Source: Anaspis maculata
Taxonomy: Eukaryota > Arthropoda > Insecta > Coleoptera > Scraptiidae
Direction of reading: 5' to 3'
Assembly: GCA_949128115.1 (NCBI GenBank)
Contig: OX421968.1
Location: 27,264,377 to 27,328,376 of the forward strand
Length of the DNA stretch: 64,000 nt
In this document: piece by piece, positions 10,985 through 22,165 of the stretch
How positions within the stretch are numbered: the first letter of the stretch is position 1
Layout of the letters: each line of letters opens with the position of its first letter
Program-made: the position numbers and the translations under genes
Notes under the pieces: generated by a model
The model's database searches: none
The model's input: the letters and a program-made list of their open reading frames with translations, nothing else
What the model was told of the DNA's origin: nothing

Positions 10985-12060
10985 AAACCGCCCCCGATAA
11001 ACTTGAAATAACATAATATTGCACTTTCTACCAGACCTGATGCTCTGGTATTCTCATTTTTTGAATAATACATGGTTGCCACTTATAAATATAAGCCAAG
11101 AAACATTCCGTCTTCAAAATGCGCCGCCGACATGGAAAAACTGCTAAAAACCGCCCCCAATCACTTTATAATGAAAAACATAAACCCGAAGACATAGCGA
11201 TCTGATTCTTTCGGTATATAAATAGCTGACTAAAAATGGGAAAGGATAGGCTACTTTTCGTTTGTCGCCGCCCCCAGATTCCGCCCCCAAACGATAAAGA
11301 CTGCAACTTTCACAAATGTTACTGATTGAGATGTTCCCTTGAACATTTAGGAACTGCCAACTCAAATTGTGCAACATTTGCTCAGCCGAACGCTGCCGCT
11401 CCCACACGCCGCCCCCAAAGTAAGAGATAAATAAAAAACATGAACCCGAAGACATAGCGATATAAGTTTTTCGCTATATGGATAGCTGACTAAAAATGGA
11501 AAAGATAGGCTACTTTTGATATGGCGCCGCCTCCAGCTTCCGCCCCCAAAAGAAAAAAAGTGCAACTTTCAACAATTTTCACTGATTTAGCTGATAATGT
11601 TACCTCGAACATTTAGAAACTCTTGACTCAAACTGTGCAAGAATTTCTTTGCCAAACTCTACCGCTCCCACACGCCGCCCCCAAAGTGAGAGATAAATGT
11701 AAAACATGAACCTGGAGACATAGCGATCTAATTCTTTCACTATATTGATAGCTGACTGAAATTGGGAAAAGATAGGCCACTTTTAATTAGCCGCCGCCTC
11801 CAGCTGCCGCCTCCAAACAAAAAAAATGCGACTTTCACAATTTTCACTGATTGTCATATTTCCCTTACATTTAGAAACTCCCAACTCAAACTATGCAACA
11901 GTTACTTTGCCGAATGCTGCCGCCCCCACACGCTGCCATCTAAGTGAGAGATGAATGAAAAACATAAACCCGAAGACATAACGATCTAATTCTTTCGCTA
12001 TATAGATAGCCAACTAAAAATGGGAAAGAATAGGCTATTTTTGATATGGCGCCGCCTCCA
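10985..12060. repeat. Tandem units of about 260-265 bp inside the GCGCATTTTC HINEs
   Basis: The landmark GACATAGCGAT recurs near 11191, 11450, 11719 and 11980 (the last as GACATAACGAT). Each unit also holds a TGCAACTTTCACAA..TTCACTGATTG stretch and a G/C-rich CGCCGCC block. The same units recur in copies 3 (12300-13900, inverted), 2b (14140-14640) and 5 (59900-61200). They are non-coding. Confidence 0.7.
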
Positions 12061-12080
12061 ACTTCCACCCCAAAAAGAAA

Positions 12081-14134
12081 CAAGTGAGTATGCCTTCACG
12101 TGCGTGAGTCTCAGTAGCGCATTTTCTCAAAGAGGCATATTGTGAACGTCAAGAAATTTGGATGAAGGAGAAACATCATTCTTTGCCCACTTTCTCCATT
12201 CGAACATCATTGTGATATTTTGTTATCAGAATGGGGTACTTGCCAATGAAATAGATTTGAATGAAAATTCTTTCACTCATCAATATTTTTTTGTTTGAGG
12301 GCGGGAGCTGGGAGCGGCGACTAATCAACAGTAGTCTATTATTTCCCATTTTTAGTGGCTATCCATATAGCGAAAGAATTAGATCGCTATGTCTTCGGGT
12401 TTATGTTTTCCATTTATCTCTTACTTTGAGGGCAGCGTGTGGGGGTGGTAGCATTTGGCAAAGTAACTGTTGCACAGTTTGAATTAGAAGTTTCTAAATG
12501 TTTAAGGAAATATGACAATCAGTGAAAATTGTGAAAGTTGCATTTTTGTTTTGTTTGGGGGCGGGAGCTGGTCGCGGCGACTAATCAAAAGTGGCCTATC
12601 TCTTCCCATTTTTAGTCAGCTATCTATATAGCGGAACAATTAGATCGCTATGTCTTCAGGGCTACATTTTACATTTATCTCTTACTTTGGGAGCGGCGTG
12701 TGGGAGCGGCAAAGTTGGCAAAGAAATTCTTCCACAGTTTGAGTTGGGAGTTTCTGAATGTTTGAGGTAACAATAAAATGTGAACCAGTAGAAATTATTG
12801 AAAGTTGCACTTTTTTCTTTTGGGGGTGGAAATTGGAGGGGGCGCCATATCAAAAGTAGCCTATTTTTTCCCATTTTTAGTCAGCTATCCATATAGCGAA
12901 AGAATTAGATCGTTATGTCTTCGGGTTTGTTTTTCATTCATCTCTCACTTTGATGGCAGCGTATGGGGGCGGCAGCATTCGGCAAAGTAACTGTTGCACA
13001 GTTTGAGTTGTGAGTTTCTAAATGTAAGGGAAATATGACAATCAGTGAAAAATGTGAAAGTTGCATTTTGTTTGTTTGGAGGCGGCAGCTGGAGGCGGCG
13101 GCTAATCAAAAGTGGCCAATCTTTCTCCAATTTCAGTCAGCTATCAATATAGTGAAAGAATTAGATCGCTATGTCTTCAGGTTCATGTTTTACATTTATC
13201 TCTCACTTTGGGGGCGGCGTGTGGGAGCGGCAGAGTTTGGCAAAGAAATTCTTGCACAGTTTGAGTCAAGAATTTCTAAATGTTCGAGGTAGCATTATCA
13301 GCTAAATCAGTGAAAATTGTTGAAAGTTGCACTGTTTTTCTTTTGGGGGCAGAAGCTGGAGGCGGCGCCATATCAAAAGTAGCCTATTCTTTTCCATTTT
13401 TAGTCTGCTATTCATAAAGCGAAAAACTTGAATCGCTATGTCTTCGGGTTCATGTTTTTCATTTATCTCTTACTTTGGGGGCGGCGTGTGGGAGCGGCAG
13501 CGTTCGGCTGAGCAAATGTTGCACAATTTGAGTTGGCAGTTCCTAAATGTTTAAGGGAACATCTCAATCAGTAACATTTGTGAAAGTTGCACTTTCTAGC
13601 GTTTGGGGGCGGAATCTGGGGGCGGCGACTAATCAAAAGTAGCCTATCCTTTCCCATTTTTAGTCAGCTATTTATATACCGAAAGAATCAGATCGCTATG
13701 TCTTCGGGTTTATGTTTTTCATTTTAAAGTGATTGGGGGCGGTTTTTAGCAGTTTTTTCATGTCGGCGGCGCATATTGAAGACGGAATGTTTCTTGGCTT
13801 ACGTTTATAAGTGGCAACTATGTATTATTCAAAAAATGAGAACACTAGAGCATCAGGTCTGGTAGAAAGTGCAATATTATGTTATTTCAAGTTTATCGGG
13901 GGCGGTTTTCTCTATGTTGGCGGCGCAATATGGACATCCAATATAGCCTAGCCCTCCTTTGGGAGTGGCAGCTATGTAACAGCAAAAAAAATTAGAAAGC
14001 TAGGTCGTCTAGTTTGGGAGGAGTTCGAGGAACGGACGGACGGACGGACGGACGGACGGACGGACGGACGGACGGACGGACGGACAAAGCGGTTGCAATA
14101 GCGATTTTCATCAAGATGGAAAATGCGCTAAAAA
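12081..14134 (-). mobile_element. HINE copy 3, same subfamily, inserted in copy 2 in opposite orientation
   Basis: Read on the minus strand this is a complete copy: 5' hairpin at 14129-14100, GTCC repeats (14034-14084, seen as GGAC on the plus strand), 260-265-bp tandem units, and the 3' end TACTCACTTG at 12081. No target duplication is visible, as expected for rolling-circle transposons. Together with copy 2 it forms an imperfect palindrome of about 3.4 kb. Confidence 0.78.
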
Positions 14135-14866
14135 GTGCAACTTCCAATAATTTCCACTGATTCACATTTTAATGTCACCTCAAACATTCAGAAACTCCTA
14201 ACTCAAACTGTGGAAGAATTTCTTTGCCAAACTCTGCCGCTCCCACACGCCGCCCCCAAAGTAAGAGATAAATGTAAAACATAACCCTGAAGACATAGCG
14301 ATCTAATTGTTCCGCTATATAGATAGCTGACTAAAAATGGGAAGAGATAGGCCACTTTTGATTAGTCGCCGCCTCCAGCTCCCGCCCCCAAACAAAAAAA
14401 ATGCAACTTTCACAATTTTCACTGATTGTCATATTTCCTTGAACATTTAGAAACTCCTAACTCAAACTGTGCAACAGTTACTTTGCCGAATGCTGCCACC
14501 CCCACACGCTGCCCTTAAAGTAAGAGATAAATGGAAAACATAAACCCGAAGACATAGCGAACTCATTCTTTCGCTATATGGATAGCCGACTAAAAATTGG
14601 AAAGAATAGACTACTGTTGATTAGTCGCCGCTCCCAGCTCCCGCCCTCAAACAAAAAAATATTGATGAGTGAAAGAATTTTCATTCAAATCTATTTCATT
14701 GGCAAGTACCCCATTCTGATAACAAAATATCACAATGAGTTTCGAATGAGGAAAGTGGGCAAGGAATGGTGTTTCTCCTTCAACCAAATTTCTTTACGTT
14801 CACAATATGCCTCTTTGAGAAAATGCGCTACTGAGACTCACGCACGTGAAGGCATACTCACTTGTT

Positions 14867-15303
14867 CAATTTCTTCACATGTTACGTGGGATAGAAAGAA
14901 GGTGTTCGGTAGTGTTTCGATTTCAAAACTTGCGGTTGGCCTTGCAATACGGTTAGCCAATACCTTTCCTATTTCCGAGAAGTAACTATTTAACTCGTTA
15001 CTAATTTGTTTGTCACTTTAAACCATCTCTCCTTTTGTTGTTTTAATCTCTTTTATTATACTTCTCTTGTTCTTTTTTAAAACCAAACTATTTACAGCCT
15101 GCCAAAGTTATCTAGAGTCGTTTGAATTGTTTTCAATTTGTCTGTTGAAATATTCCCTCTTCAGTTTATTTTTTAAGCTGTTAATTTTATTTCTCTGACG
15201 ATTATTTGCCTTTTTATTCCTTCATCATAGGGTTTTTGAACTTTTTCTGCATATAAATGGTTTCGAATAGTTATTTCCATGATAATATTGTCATTTGCCC
15301 ACT
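14867..15303 (-). pseudogene. ORF2 linker between endonuclease and reverse transcriptase
   Basis: The minus-strand peptide has ANDNIIMEITIRNHLY, YDEGIKRQ and, in a shifted frame, NELNSYFSEIGKVLAN and NTFFLSHVTCEEI. The last two are the conserved pre-RT block of Jockey/CR1-like ORF2 proteins. It is bounded at 15304 by a hAT element whose 8-bp duplication includes codons for E-W-A, and at 14866 by the HINE. Confidence 0.75.
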
Positions 15304-16688
15304 CAGGGCCGGCAACAATAGTAGTGCTGACGTGCTCGAGCACCACGCGTAATCCGAAGAGGTGGTGCTGAGCACCACATGTCAAAAATGCAAAAATTGA
15401 AATTGAAAATAGCACTCCAATTTACCAATTTCGGAAATTTTTGTGTTATTTCAAAAGTTTTATCTATGTATTGTTACCTATATTATGCTGTATATTTATT
15501 TGAATATGACGTGTACCTGAATAATAGTATTATAATTATATACGAGTTTCATAAGACATGGTTCTATTGTCACATGACTGGTTTTGTGGCTCAGTGCTCC
15601 AAAGAAAGGAGTATGACAATACGTCTTATTAACCGAGAGTAATGTTGTATTTCTTGTTTATTTCTTATTTGTTAACTTGTGGGACTGGTAAATAACACAA
15701 CTGTACTTTGAGAGTGTTGCATAGTAAGTGCCTTTATTCATACACCTACTTCCGAAAGCTGCGTCCACTTGCGCGTGGAGACTGCGCGTACTGGTATAAT
15801 ATTTATGTGCAACTGCACGTACACTAGTGTAAGCCTGGTTGCCTACATGGCTATGTTATTTAATATTCACACAACAAGTAATATACTATTTTATCTATTG
15901 AACTCTAAAAATTGCCCAGAAATTGTCCATTCTGGCTGCGAAAAATAGAAACGTTTGACAGGTGACACTTCCGTACTGACGTTTGCCTATCTTCTATTGA
16001 CAATCAATTATTTCTATCGATGGATGGAAAATAGTTTAATAATATTCTTCATTACTCACAGGACTGTTTCCGATGTAATAATGAATCCATTAGTAATGCA
16101 AAGTAGAAAATAGTATATTATAATACAAGTTTTATAAGACATCAAACTGTCACACACGTGATTCAATTGACAAGTGTGACAATAGGTCTTATGAAACGTG
16201 TGTTATATACAATTTTTTCTGATTTGCAAGTATTCCATGCTTTTTTTAATAAAAATATGTGAAATATGTGCCTCTGCTAACACAATTGTTGGGAATTGCT
16301 CTTGATGGTGAAAGCACAGTTTATCATCAGAAATGAGCCGGATTTTTCTTAAATAAACCCCTTCTGCGAAGTGATGTCACCTAAGCTGTCTTTTCTGTCA
16401 GTGAGTGCTGTCATGTCAATGTCATGCCCGCTGATATTGTCAGCATTTGGGATTAAAAAAGTGCGTATTGAAATGGAGCCTCTTACGATACGCGAATGAC
16501 GTCATTTGCGTATCGTAATGACTTTCTTATGAACGCAAAATAGAAGAAATAGTTTTTTTTTGTAAGTTTCATTGATTTAACTTGAAAAAAATCGCTTGCG
16601 ACGCTAATACCCCCCCCCCCCCTCAATAATTTTTCTGAAATATTCAACAGTCAGCACCACACGTTCAAATCCAAAGTTGCCGGCCCTG
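15304..16688. mobile_element. hAT element, 1385 bp, with 8-bp TSD
   Basis: The TIR is CAGGGCCGGCAAC / GTTGCCGGCCCTG, a perfect 13 bp. The TSD is TGCCCACT at 15296-15303 and 16689-16696. The sequence AGCACCAC recurs just inside both ends. Inside there is no recognisable transposase. A nested palindrome lies at about 16130-16205 (AGTTTTATAAGACAT...), a C12 homopolymer at about 16611-16622 and a 36-bp palindrome at about 16485-16522. Removing the element restores the ORF2 reading frame of the host retrotransposon across the site. Confidence 0.9.
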
Positions 16689-16696
16689 TGCCCACT

Positions 16697-17129
16697 CTTT
16701 TCTTTTACGTTGTGATTTCACTTTGAATCTTTTGGTTAAACCCCTTATAGCCGTGTCAAAATTCTTCATCAGTATGTTGCACAAATATTCGGACTGATGG
16801 TTGCTGTAAAAGTTTTTCCAATTTTCTGTCTCAATATATTTGAAGCCTGTACAGGGTCAATCTTTGTGAAGTAATTTTCCCTCGTTTTATCATAACTCAT
16901 TTGCTGCGCTGACCGAGGACCCGATAAACTGATTTTTAAAATGATGGTGTAGTGATCGGTGATGTCAGATTTTAAAACGGTGGGGTGCAATTTCTCAGAT
17001 GAAAGTTCGCCCTTGTAGAATATGTGATCGATACAACTTCCACCATTTCTATCGACCCTTGTATAACAGTTCACCAGCGACACATATCCCAGGGAACAGA
17101 GTATGTTCAAGTAATCATTCGTATTCTGG
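16697..17129 (-). pseudogene. APE endonuclease C-terminal part of ORF2
   Basis: The minus-strand peptide shows YLNILCSLGYVSLVN, GGSCIDHIFYK and SDITDHYTI. These are the C-terminal endonuclease motifs, with the catalytic S-D-H box (SDITDH). After a frameshift near 16770, a tail HQSEYLCNILMKNFDTAIRG continues toward the linker. The cut at 17129 is the target site of the next hAT. Confidence 0.82.
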
Positions 17130-17574
17130 CAGTGGCGCCGAACTCATTAAATTTTACTATGGCGAAAGAATTCTCAGGTCCCCCCCCTCTCCCCTAATAA
17201 TAATACTAACAATAATAAGCAAAAAATGGGAAGTCGCTGACCAAATTATTGTCTATAGATTTCATTATCTTTTCAATTTCGAAATTTTCAGGAATCTCTC
17301 CAAAAATACCCCTTTGGGCTTTGGGCTGAATTTCATGTTTAGGACCTCTGGCAGAAAATCTTGCTGCGTCGTTTGTGGGTAAAAGTAGGTAAGACCCGTA
17401 ATTAATTGGACCCAAGTTTTATCAAGAGTAATAAAACTAACTTATCTGCCATTCCATATGTAGGCACAAAAATTGGAAGTTTTTTTGTGGGAACGTAAGA
17501 TTTTTCCTAGTCCATTCAGTTAGCTGTTGAAATACTGTATGATCAAGACTGCTATGACATTATGTATTATGCTA

Positions 17575-19980
17575 TACAGGGTGTTTCAGGGATAATAGCA
17601 AAACATTCAACTGTGGGTAGATCTCGTCAAAATATGACGAAAACCTATATACCATTTTGGGAAGTTCGGCCTAATGACGAAGATACAGCCCTCCAAAGCT
17701 CACTTTTTTCGGATTTCAAAAATTTGTAAGTCAGGAACGTTTCGACAAATTTAGCTTTAATTTAGCATAATCTGGTTTGTCATAATTATCTGTCACCCTG
17801 CGAAATTTGGAAAGAATCTAATCAGTGGCGTAGAAGTTATGAGGGGTCACCTTAAGTCAACTTTTCTTCGGATGCTTCTAAATTATTGACCCTCATAACT
17901 CCAACACCACTGGTTGGATTCTCTCCAAATTTGGCAGGTTGATAGATAATTATGACAACCCAGCTTTTGCTGAATTGAAGCTTTTATCGAAACGTTCCTG
18001 ACTGATAGAAAAATTTGTAAATTCACACATAAATCACAATGAAAATGCAACAATATTACTCAAAAAAATGTGTGAAAAATATTTTACCAGTGATTTTGTG
18101 TGAAACTCACGACGAAAATGCTCAATCACAAATTTACTGAGATCTCACAACAAGTGTTGTATTTTTAGAGTTTCCTATTGACATTACAGTGTGATTTTCA
18201 CATTGCAAATTTTGCATCGCGAGTAAAATTGCAACAACACCCCGTGAAATTACAAAAATTATGTATAATCACAGAGAGTTAGTAAATAGTCACCAATTGA
18301 AAGATTACATTTTATCACGTGACAATTATCAGGTACGCTTGTCCCGACATGTATGGTGGGTGCATGACGCAATTTCTCAGTCTCCCTTGGCGCTCGCTGG
18401 AGCTCAATATTAGTGGTGGTTGCTTCCAATAAATCAGCTGTATTTCGGCCAAGTTGAGCAACAATTATCGACAGCTATGTTCCACTATAGAACCTTCTAT
18501 TATATTGTGGATTTGGTGTATCCCAAAGAGATTTCACTTCTCCTGGAAATGCTCCATCGGTACTTCTTGGAGATTCATCGATCCGGATTCCGGACCAAGT
18601 GACAAAATTCAGAAAGCCACAAAAAGAGATCATACCTTCAATAAAAGAGCTGGATTAGACAGAACGGTAAGTTTTTCTCAACCTTTTTCAAGTGTTTTAG
18701 ATCATATTTGTTCATTGTTATAATGTTACAGCTTTATTTCAACCATTTCGATATGGAGGTAAGTCTTTTACGTTGTAAAATGCTATGCATTTAGTAATTT
18801 CTATCGTTTGTTACAGAATCAAAACAAAGATGTTTCTGAGTTTTTGTGTTATGTTTCTTTGTGATAATAATTATGACCTACAATTCTGGTGTGGAGGTAA
18901 GTCCATTATATTGTCAACAATAATGCATCGAATGATTATAGTTTCCTGTTTATTGCAGAATCGTCATACGAACCAGAAAAACCTATATTTTTTCGTTCAC
19001 AAAATTCATGTGATATCTTATATTCTACCGAGGATGTATGTTCGTTACATTGTTATGAACATAATGCTCGATTAATTGTTGTTTTTTTTGTTACAGAATT
19101 CTAGAAGTTTCTTCTTATTCTGAGCAAAATATAATACTGTACATCATTTACAATGTTAATGTGATAATTCACAATAATTATCAGTACAATAAAACAGTAC
19201 TTACTTACCCATATTTGGTAACCTTTGTATTATTCAAAAATCATGTTAACAAAAATTTATTCAAAATTTACATTTTATCTTTTACAGGGAGAACCTGGAA
19301 TGGCGCTCTCTAAGTCCAGAGCGATGTCGAGAGGTCATTGAGGAGTTAGCAAAAAAAACATGGAAAATATGTTTGTTGAAAATTCTTCCAGTTATGAAAT
19401 ACAAGAAGAATGTTTCCCAACATTTTTTCACGACTCCCTGGATGGCCTCTCTACTACGTGTATACTAGACTTCTGGTGCGCACTTTCGGGATCACCCTGG
19501 TATAAACATTTGAAATGGCAATGTAATTATATACACAAAAACATGAAATTACAATGAATATTTACGTGAAGTCTTCAAAATCGCGATGTAAATTTACATA
19601 AGTCAGTTAATAATACATACCAAATATACATGGAGTTTGTAAACTTCCAATGGACATTTACAATAATGATGTTATTATACAGCAAGATTGCAGCCACATT
19701 CGCTTTCGATATTTGCATCTCTTTTGAAAATTTCACCTCAAATTGTAATTTTCATGAATTATCATGGGCAGCAAAATTACCCATGATAATTCATGAATTT
19801 TACAAATCCTTTCTATCAGTGTGAGTTGTTAACTTTTGAAATCCGAAAAAAGTGAGTTTCGGAGGGCTGTATTCTCGTCATTAGGCCGAACTTTGCGAAA
19901 TGGTATATGGGTTTTCGTCATATTTTGACGGGATCTACTCACAGTTAATTTTTTTGCTATTATCCCTAAAACATTCTGTA
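17575..19980. mobile_element. Fold-back element TACAGGGTGTTTCAG..., split by another element
   Basis: The left end TACAGGGTGTTTCAGGGATA is mirrored at 19980 (TATCCCTAAAACATTCTGTA), with TA at both borders. The left arm (17575 to about 17860) pairs with about 17870-18001 plus 19822-19980. The right arm is interrupted exactly where the element at 18002-19821 sits. The arms share AGTCAGGAACGTTTCG and GATTTCAAAA words. Confidence 0.72.
18002..19821. mobile_element. TIR element with (CA)CTGATAGAAA ends and internal degenerate repeats
   Basis: The ends are CTGATAGAAAAATTTGTAAA and, inverted, CACTGATAGAAAGGATTTGT. TGA flanks both sides and may be the target duplication. The outer few hundred bases are made of variants of TCACA/TGTGA words. 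The terminal sequence resembles that of the 7.2-kb element at 24721-31955 (CACTGTAAGAAA). Between 18660 and 19100 lie repeated GTAAG...TTACAG intron-like units. No protein is recognised. Confidence 0.55.
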
Positions 19981-20481
19981 TATCAAAGGTTGGCCATAAT
20001 GATTGAATATACTGTTAAATGTCCATGTCAGTCTCTGAAAATGTTTAAAACTTGATAAAACGCTTCCATTTTTTGAAATGGCACAAAATTGAAAACGGAG
20101 AGTGGTCGTATTCCTTACCGACATTCATTAAAGATTTCCAATTAACATGCAAATGTCACTCTGGAGTAAATTGCAGGGCATAATACCAACAATTGAGACA
20201 GGCAAAAAAAAATCACATAGCACTCTTGAGGTAAAATGGTTTTGATCATACGGTACCTATACCTACATCGTGAACAACTTGTCATTCAGATTTAATGTAA
20301 CTAATAATCGTAATATTCAATGATTTGGTGGGTAAATCTTTCTTTCTCTTCTTGTCCTCCCTTCTTCTCCTTTTTTCCCTCCTCCTCCATCTCCTTTTTT
20401 TCCCTTCTTACCCCCCCCCCCCCTCTATTTTGAGGTATGACGAAACGAACGCCACAGAAAAAGGTCTATTCGGCGCCACTG

Positions 20482-21060
20482 TATTCTGGTTGTCCTGCCC
20501 CAAAATATTGATATTCATATCACCTAGCAAGATATTATGCTTGAAACCACTGTTCCTCTGCAAAAAGCTATCGAGGTCGTGCAAAAAATCCTCCAAGACT
20601 ATACCCGTGTGCGGCCTATACATAGATAAGAGTGATAGTGTTTGTTTTTTTGCCAGTTCAATTTTGGTGTGAATAGCATTGACCTTATTTATTTTCTTGA
20701 TTTCTACTGTTTCGTTGAGAGACACCCCTACGTACATCACTGATCCGTCGTTCTGATTCACCTGAATCACCTCACCTCGCCTTCGTTATAATATAATCTA
20801 TATCCAGGTATGACAAAATTTGAGATGTTTTTTATTTTCCAGGTTTCGCTCAGGCAAATGACATCGAAAGAGGTGTCAATTGCAGCCAAGTAAACAATAA
20901 AGTCGTCATAGTTGTGACATATGCTTCTTATGTTAGTGTGGAAAATTTTTAGGTGAGTACTGGAGTCTTTTCTGGCTAAAAAGGCTTTACAACTATCTAT
21001 GGTGTCTGCGACGTTTGTGTACAATTTTGGTTCGTCGGAGTCGCGCACAAAAAAATCCAT
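20482..21060 (-). pseudogene. APE endonuclease N-terminal part of ORF2
   Basis: The minus-strand ORF begins MDFFVRDSDEPK at 21060 and runs through the endonuclease signature HTNIRSICHNYDDF, then DVICLSETW (catalytic E of the SET box) and PGYRLYYNEG. A short duplication around 20762-20785 shifts the frame. The reading continues in a second frame with LSLLSMYRPHTG and ILLGDMNINI (the catalytic GDxN box). It stops at the target site of the hAT element at 20481, and the same protein continues at 17129. Confidence 0.85.
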
Positions 21061-21208
21061 CTCACCATTATTATGTACATATATACAATCGTTAATCCTA
21101 TGTTATACAATCAAAATAAAAAACAAAAATTGAACAGTCTATTCTTTTTTCTTTTGTTTTTCAGTGTAACTACCTGTAATACGAGAAGATACCAGATATT
21201 TTTGCTTT

Positions 21209-22165
21209 CTATCTGGCCCTGTAATTTTTGCCGGTTCCTGTTCTCAGGTTTCTTCCTTTTCCAATAGCTGATTGAGTCTTTTTGCGGTTCTGCTGTGGTG
21301 GTGGTGGTAGACTCTCCGGTTTCGGTAAGGATTCTTGCTTGGATTGTTGACTACTCTCCAGATTCATCTGCGTCTCCGCCTCTTCACGCTCTTCATCCAG
21401 TTTCATCAGCTCACTTACGGTATAGGTTCTGTCGCTTATTATCAAGGTGTTTCTCCTGATGTAAGCCTCCAGGTTCTGGTCTCTTACTGCGTTGAGATAC
21501 TGGGTGCTTTCCATTTAAAACATTTGTGTCGGTTTGTGTCAGCTTGTGTTAGCTTGTGTCGATGAGACAAAGGAACACAGATCAAATGGAACGCATTTGT
21601 GTCGATTTGTGTCGACACAAGTCGACTTGTGTCGGTAAATGGAAAACGCCCGTTTTCGAAGTGTGTTGCGGTCCTCTCTATCTTCCTTTGTCAGATCATT
21701 CGCTATTGATATCTCGGATTCCTTGAGCCGTATCCCTTGCTTGAGTATTTGCAACTTCTTCCTCAAATGAACGAATTTCACAAGTACCGGTCTTGGGCCT
21801 CCAGCCCTGCCAAATCTGTATAGGTGGTTGATGTCGTTTTCTGCGATACTCGTCTTCAGCGTGTCGTTGAACACTCCCAATACCTTGGAGTAGAGCTCTG
21901 TCTCCTCCTCACCTTCGTTCTCTTCCAGCCCAAAAACAACAATATTATTTTTCTTCTCTTCTCGCCGTCCATCTGTCAGGTTTCGTCCCAGGCTCTCGTT
22001 ATTCTTCTTCAACTCCCGTACTGTCTTTTCCAAGTCTTCGTATTTGCAGGTTAGGTTTTCCAGCTTTTCGGTAATCAGATTTTTCAGAGATTGTACCGAT
22101 TTATCCACGTGGTCCTTCAGTTTTGCGTATAGTTCTTCAATATACTTTGGTGTCTCTTCTCCCAT
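21209..22165 (-). pseudogene. ORF1 protein of the same non-LTR retrotransposon
   Basis: The minus-strand start is MGEETPKYIEELYAKL at 22165. A coiled coil (about residues 10-65, heptads with E/K/L) is followed by KNNIVVFGLEE, the usual start of the RNA-recognition-like domain of ORF1 proteins, and by DINHLYRFG, RPVLVKF and ANDLTKEDREDR. A 132-bp MITE (21511-21642) cuts the reading. The C-terminal part continues at 21510 and ends with a basic, Q/P-rich tail at 21209, consistent with RNA binding. The ORF2 start lies about 150 bp downstream. Confidence 0.75.
21511..21642. mobile_element. 132-bp MITE rich in GTGTCG words
   Basis: It starts CCATTTA and ends TAAATGG, with internal palindromic GTGTCGACACAAGTCGAC words. 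A second copy lies at 29123-29248 inside a hAT element. It is inserted in ORF1 codons. The exact target duplication is unclear because the ends are palindromic with the flanks. Confidence 0.65.

Larger units (their letters stand above)
10709..14866 (+). mobile_element. HINE copy 2 (GCGCATTTTC subfamily), split by an opposed HINE
   Basis: The 5' hairpin at 10709-10738 pairs AGCGCATTTTC with GAAAATCGCT. A long GTCC microsatellite follows (10753-10862), then tandem units of about 260-265 bp, each with GACATAGCGAT and CGCCGCCCCCA words. The forward copy stops near 12080, where an inverted HINE is inserted, and resumes at 14135 (GTGCAACTTCCAATAATTTC). It ends with GAAAATGCGCTACTGAG, a hairpin around CACGCACGTG and CATACTCACTTG. 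An uninterrupted relative (59545-61440) joins the two halves directly. Within the retrotransposon it separates ORF2 codons for CEEIE from those for the RT start. Confidence 0.78.
17130..20481. mobile_element. hAT element, 3352 bp, TIR CAGTGGCGCCGAA
   Basis: The termini are CAGTGGCGCCGAA and its exact complement. The TSD is TATTCTGG at 17122-17129 and 20482-20489. It sits between codons for Q-N-T of the endonuclease domain, which resumes directly beyond it. The interior has no intact transposase. It is mostly made of a fold-back element (17575-19980) with a further element inside, plus a C/T-rich stretch ending in C12 near 20411-20422. Confidence 0.88.

Noticed and set aside
10740..11000. ORFs encoding repeated P-S-V-R residues at GTCC arrays (also at 59.6 and 61.7 kb)
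   Set aside because: Translation of a tetranucleotide microsatellite, open in several frames, with no conserved flanking protein.
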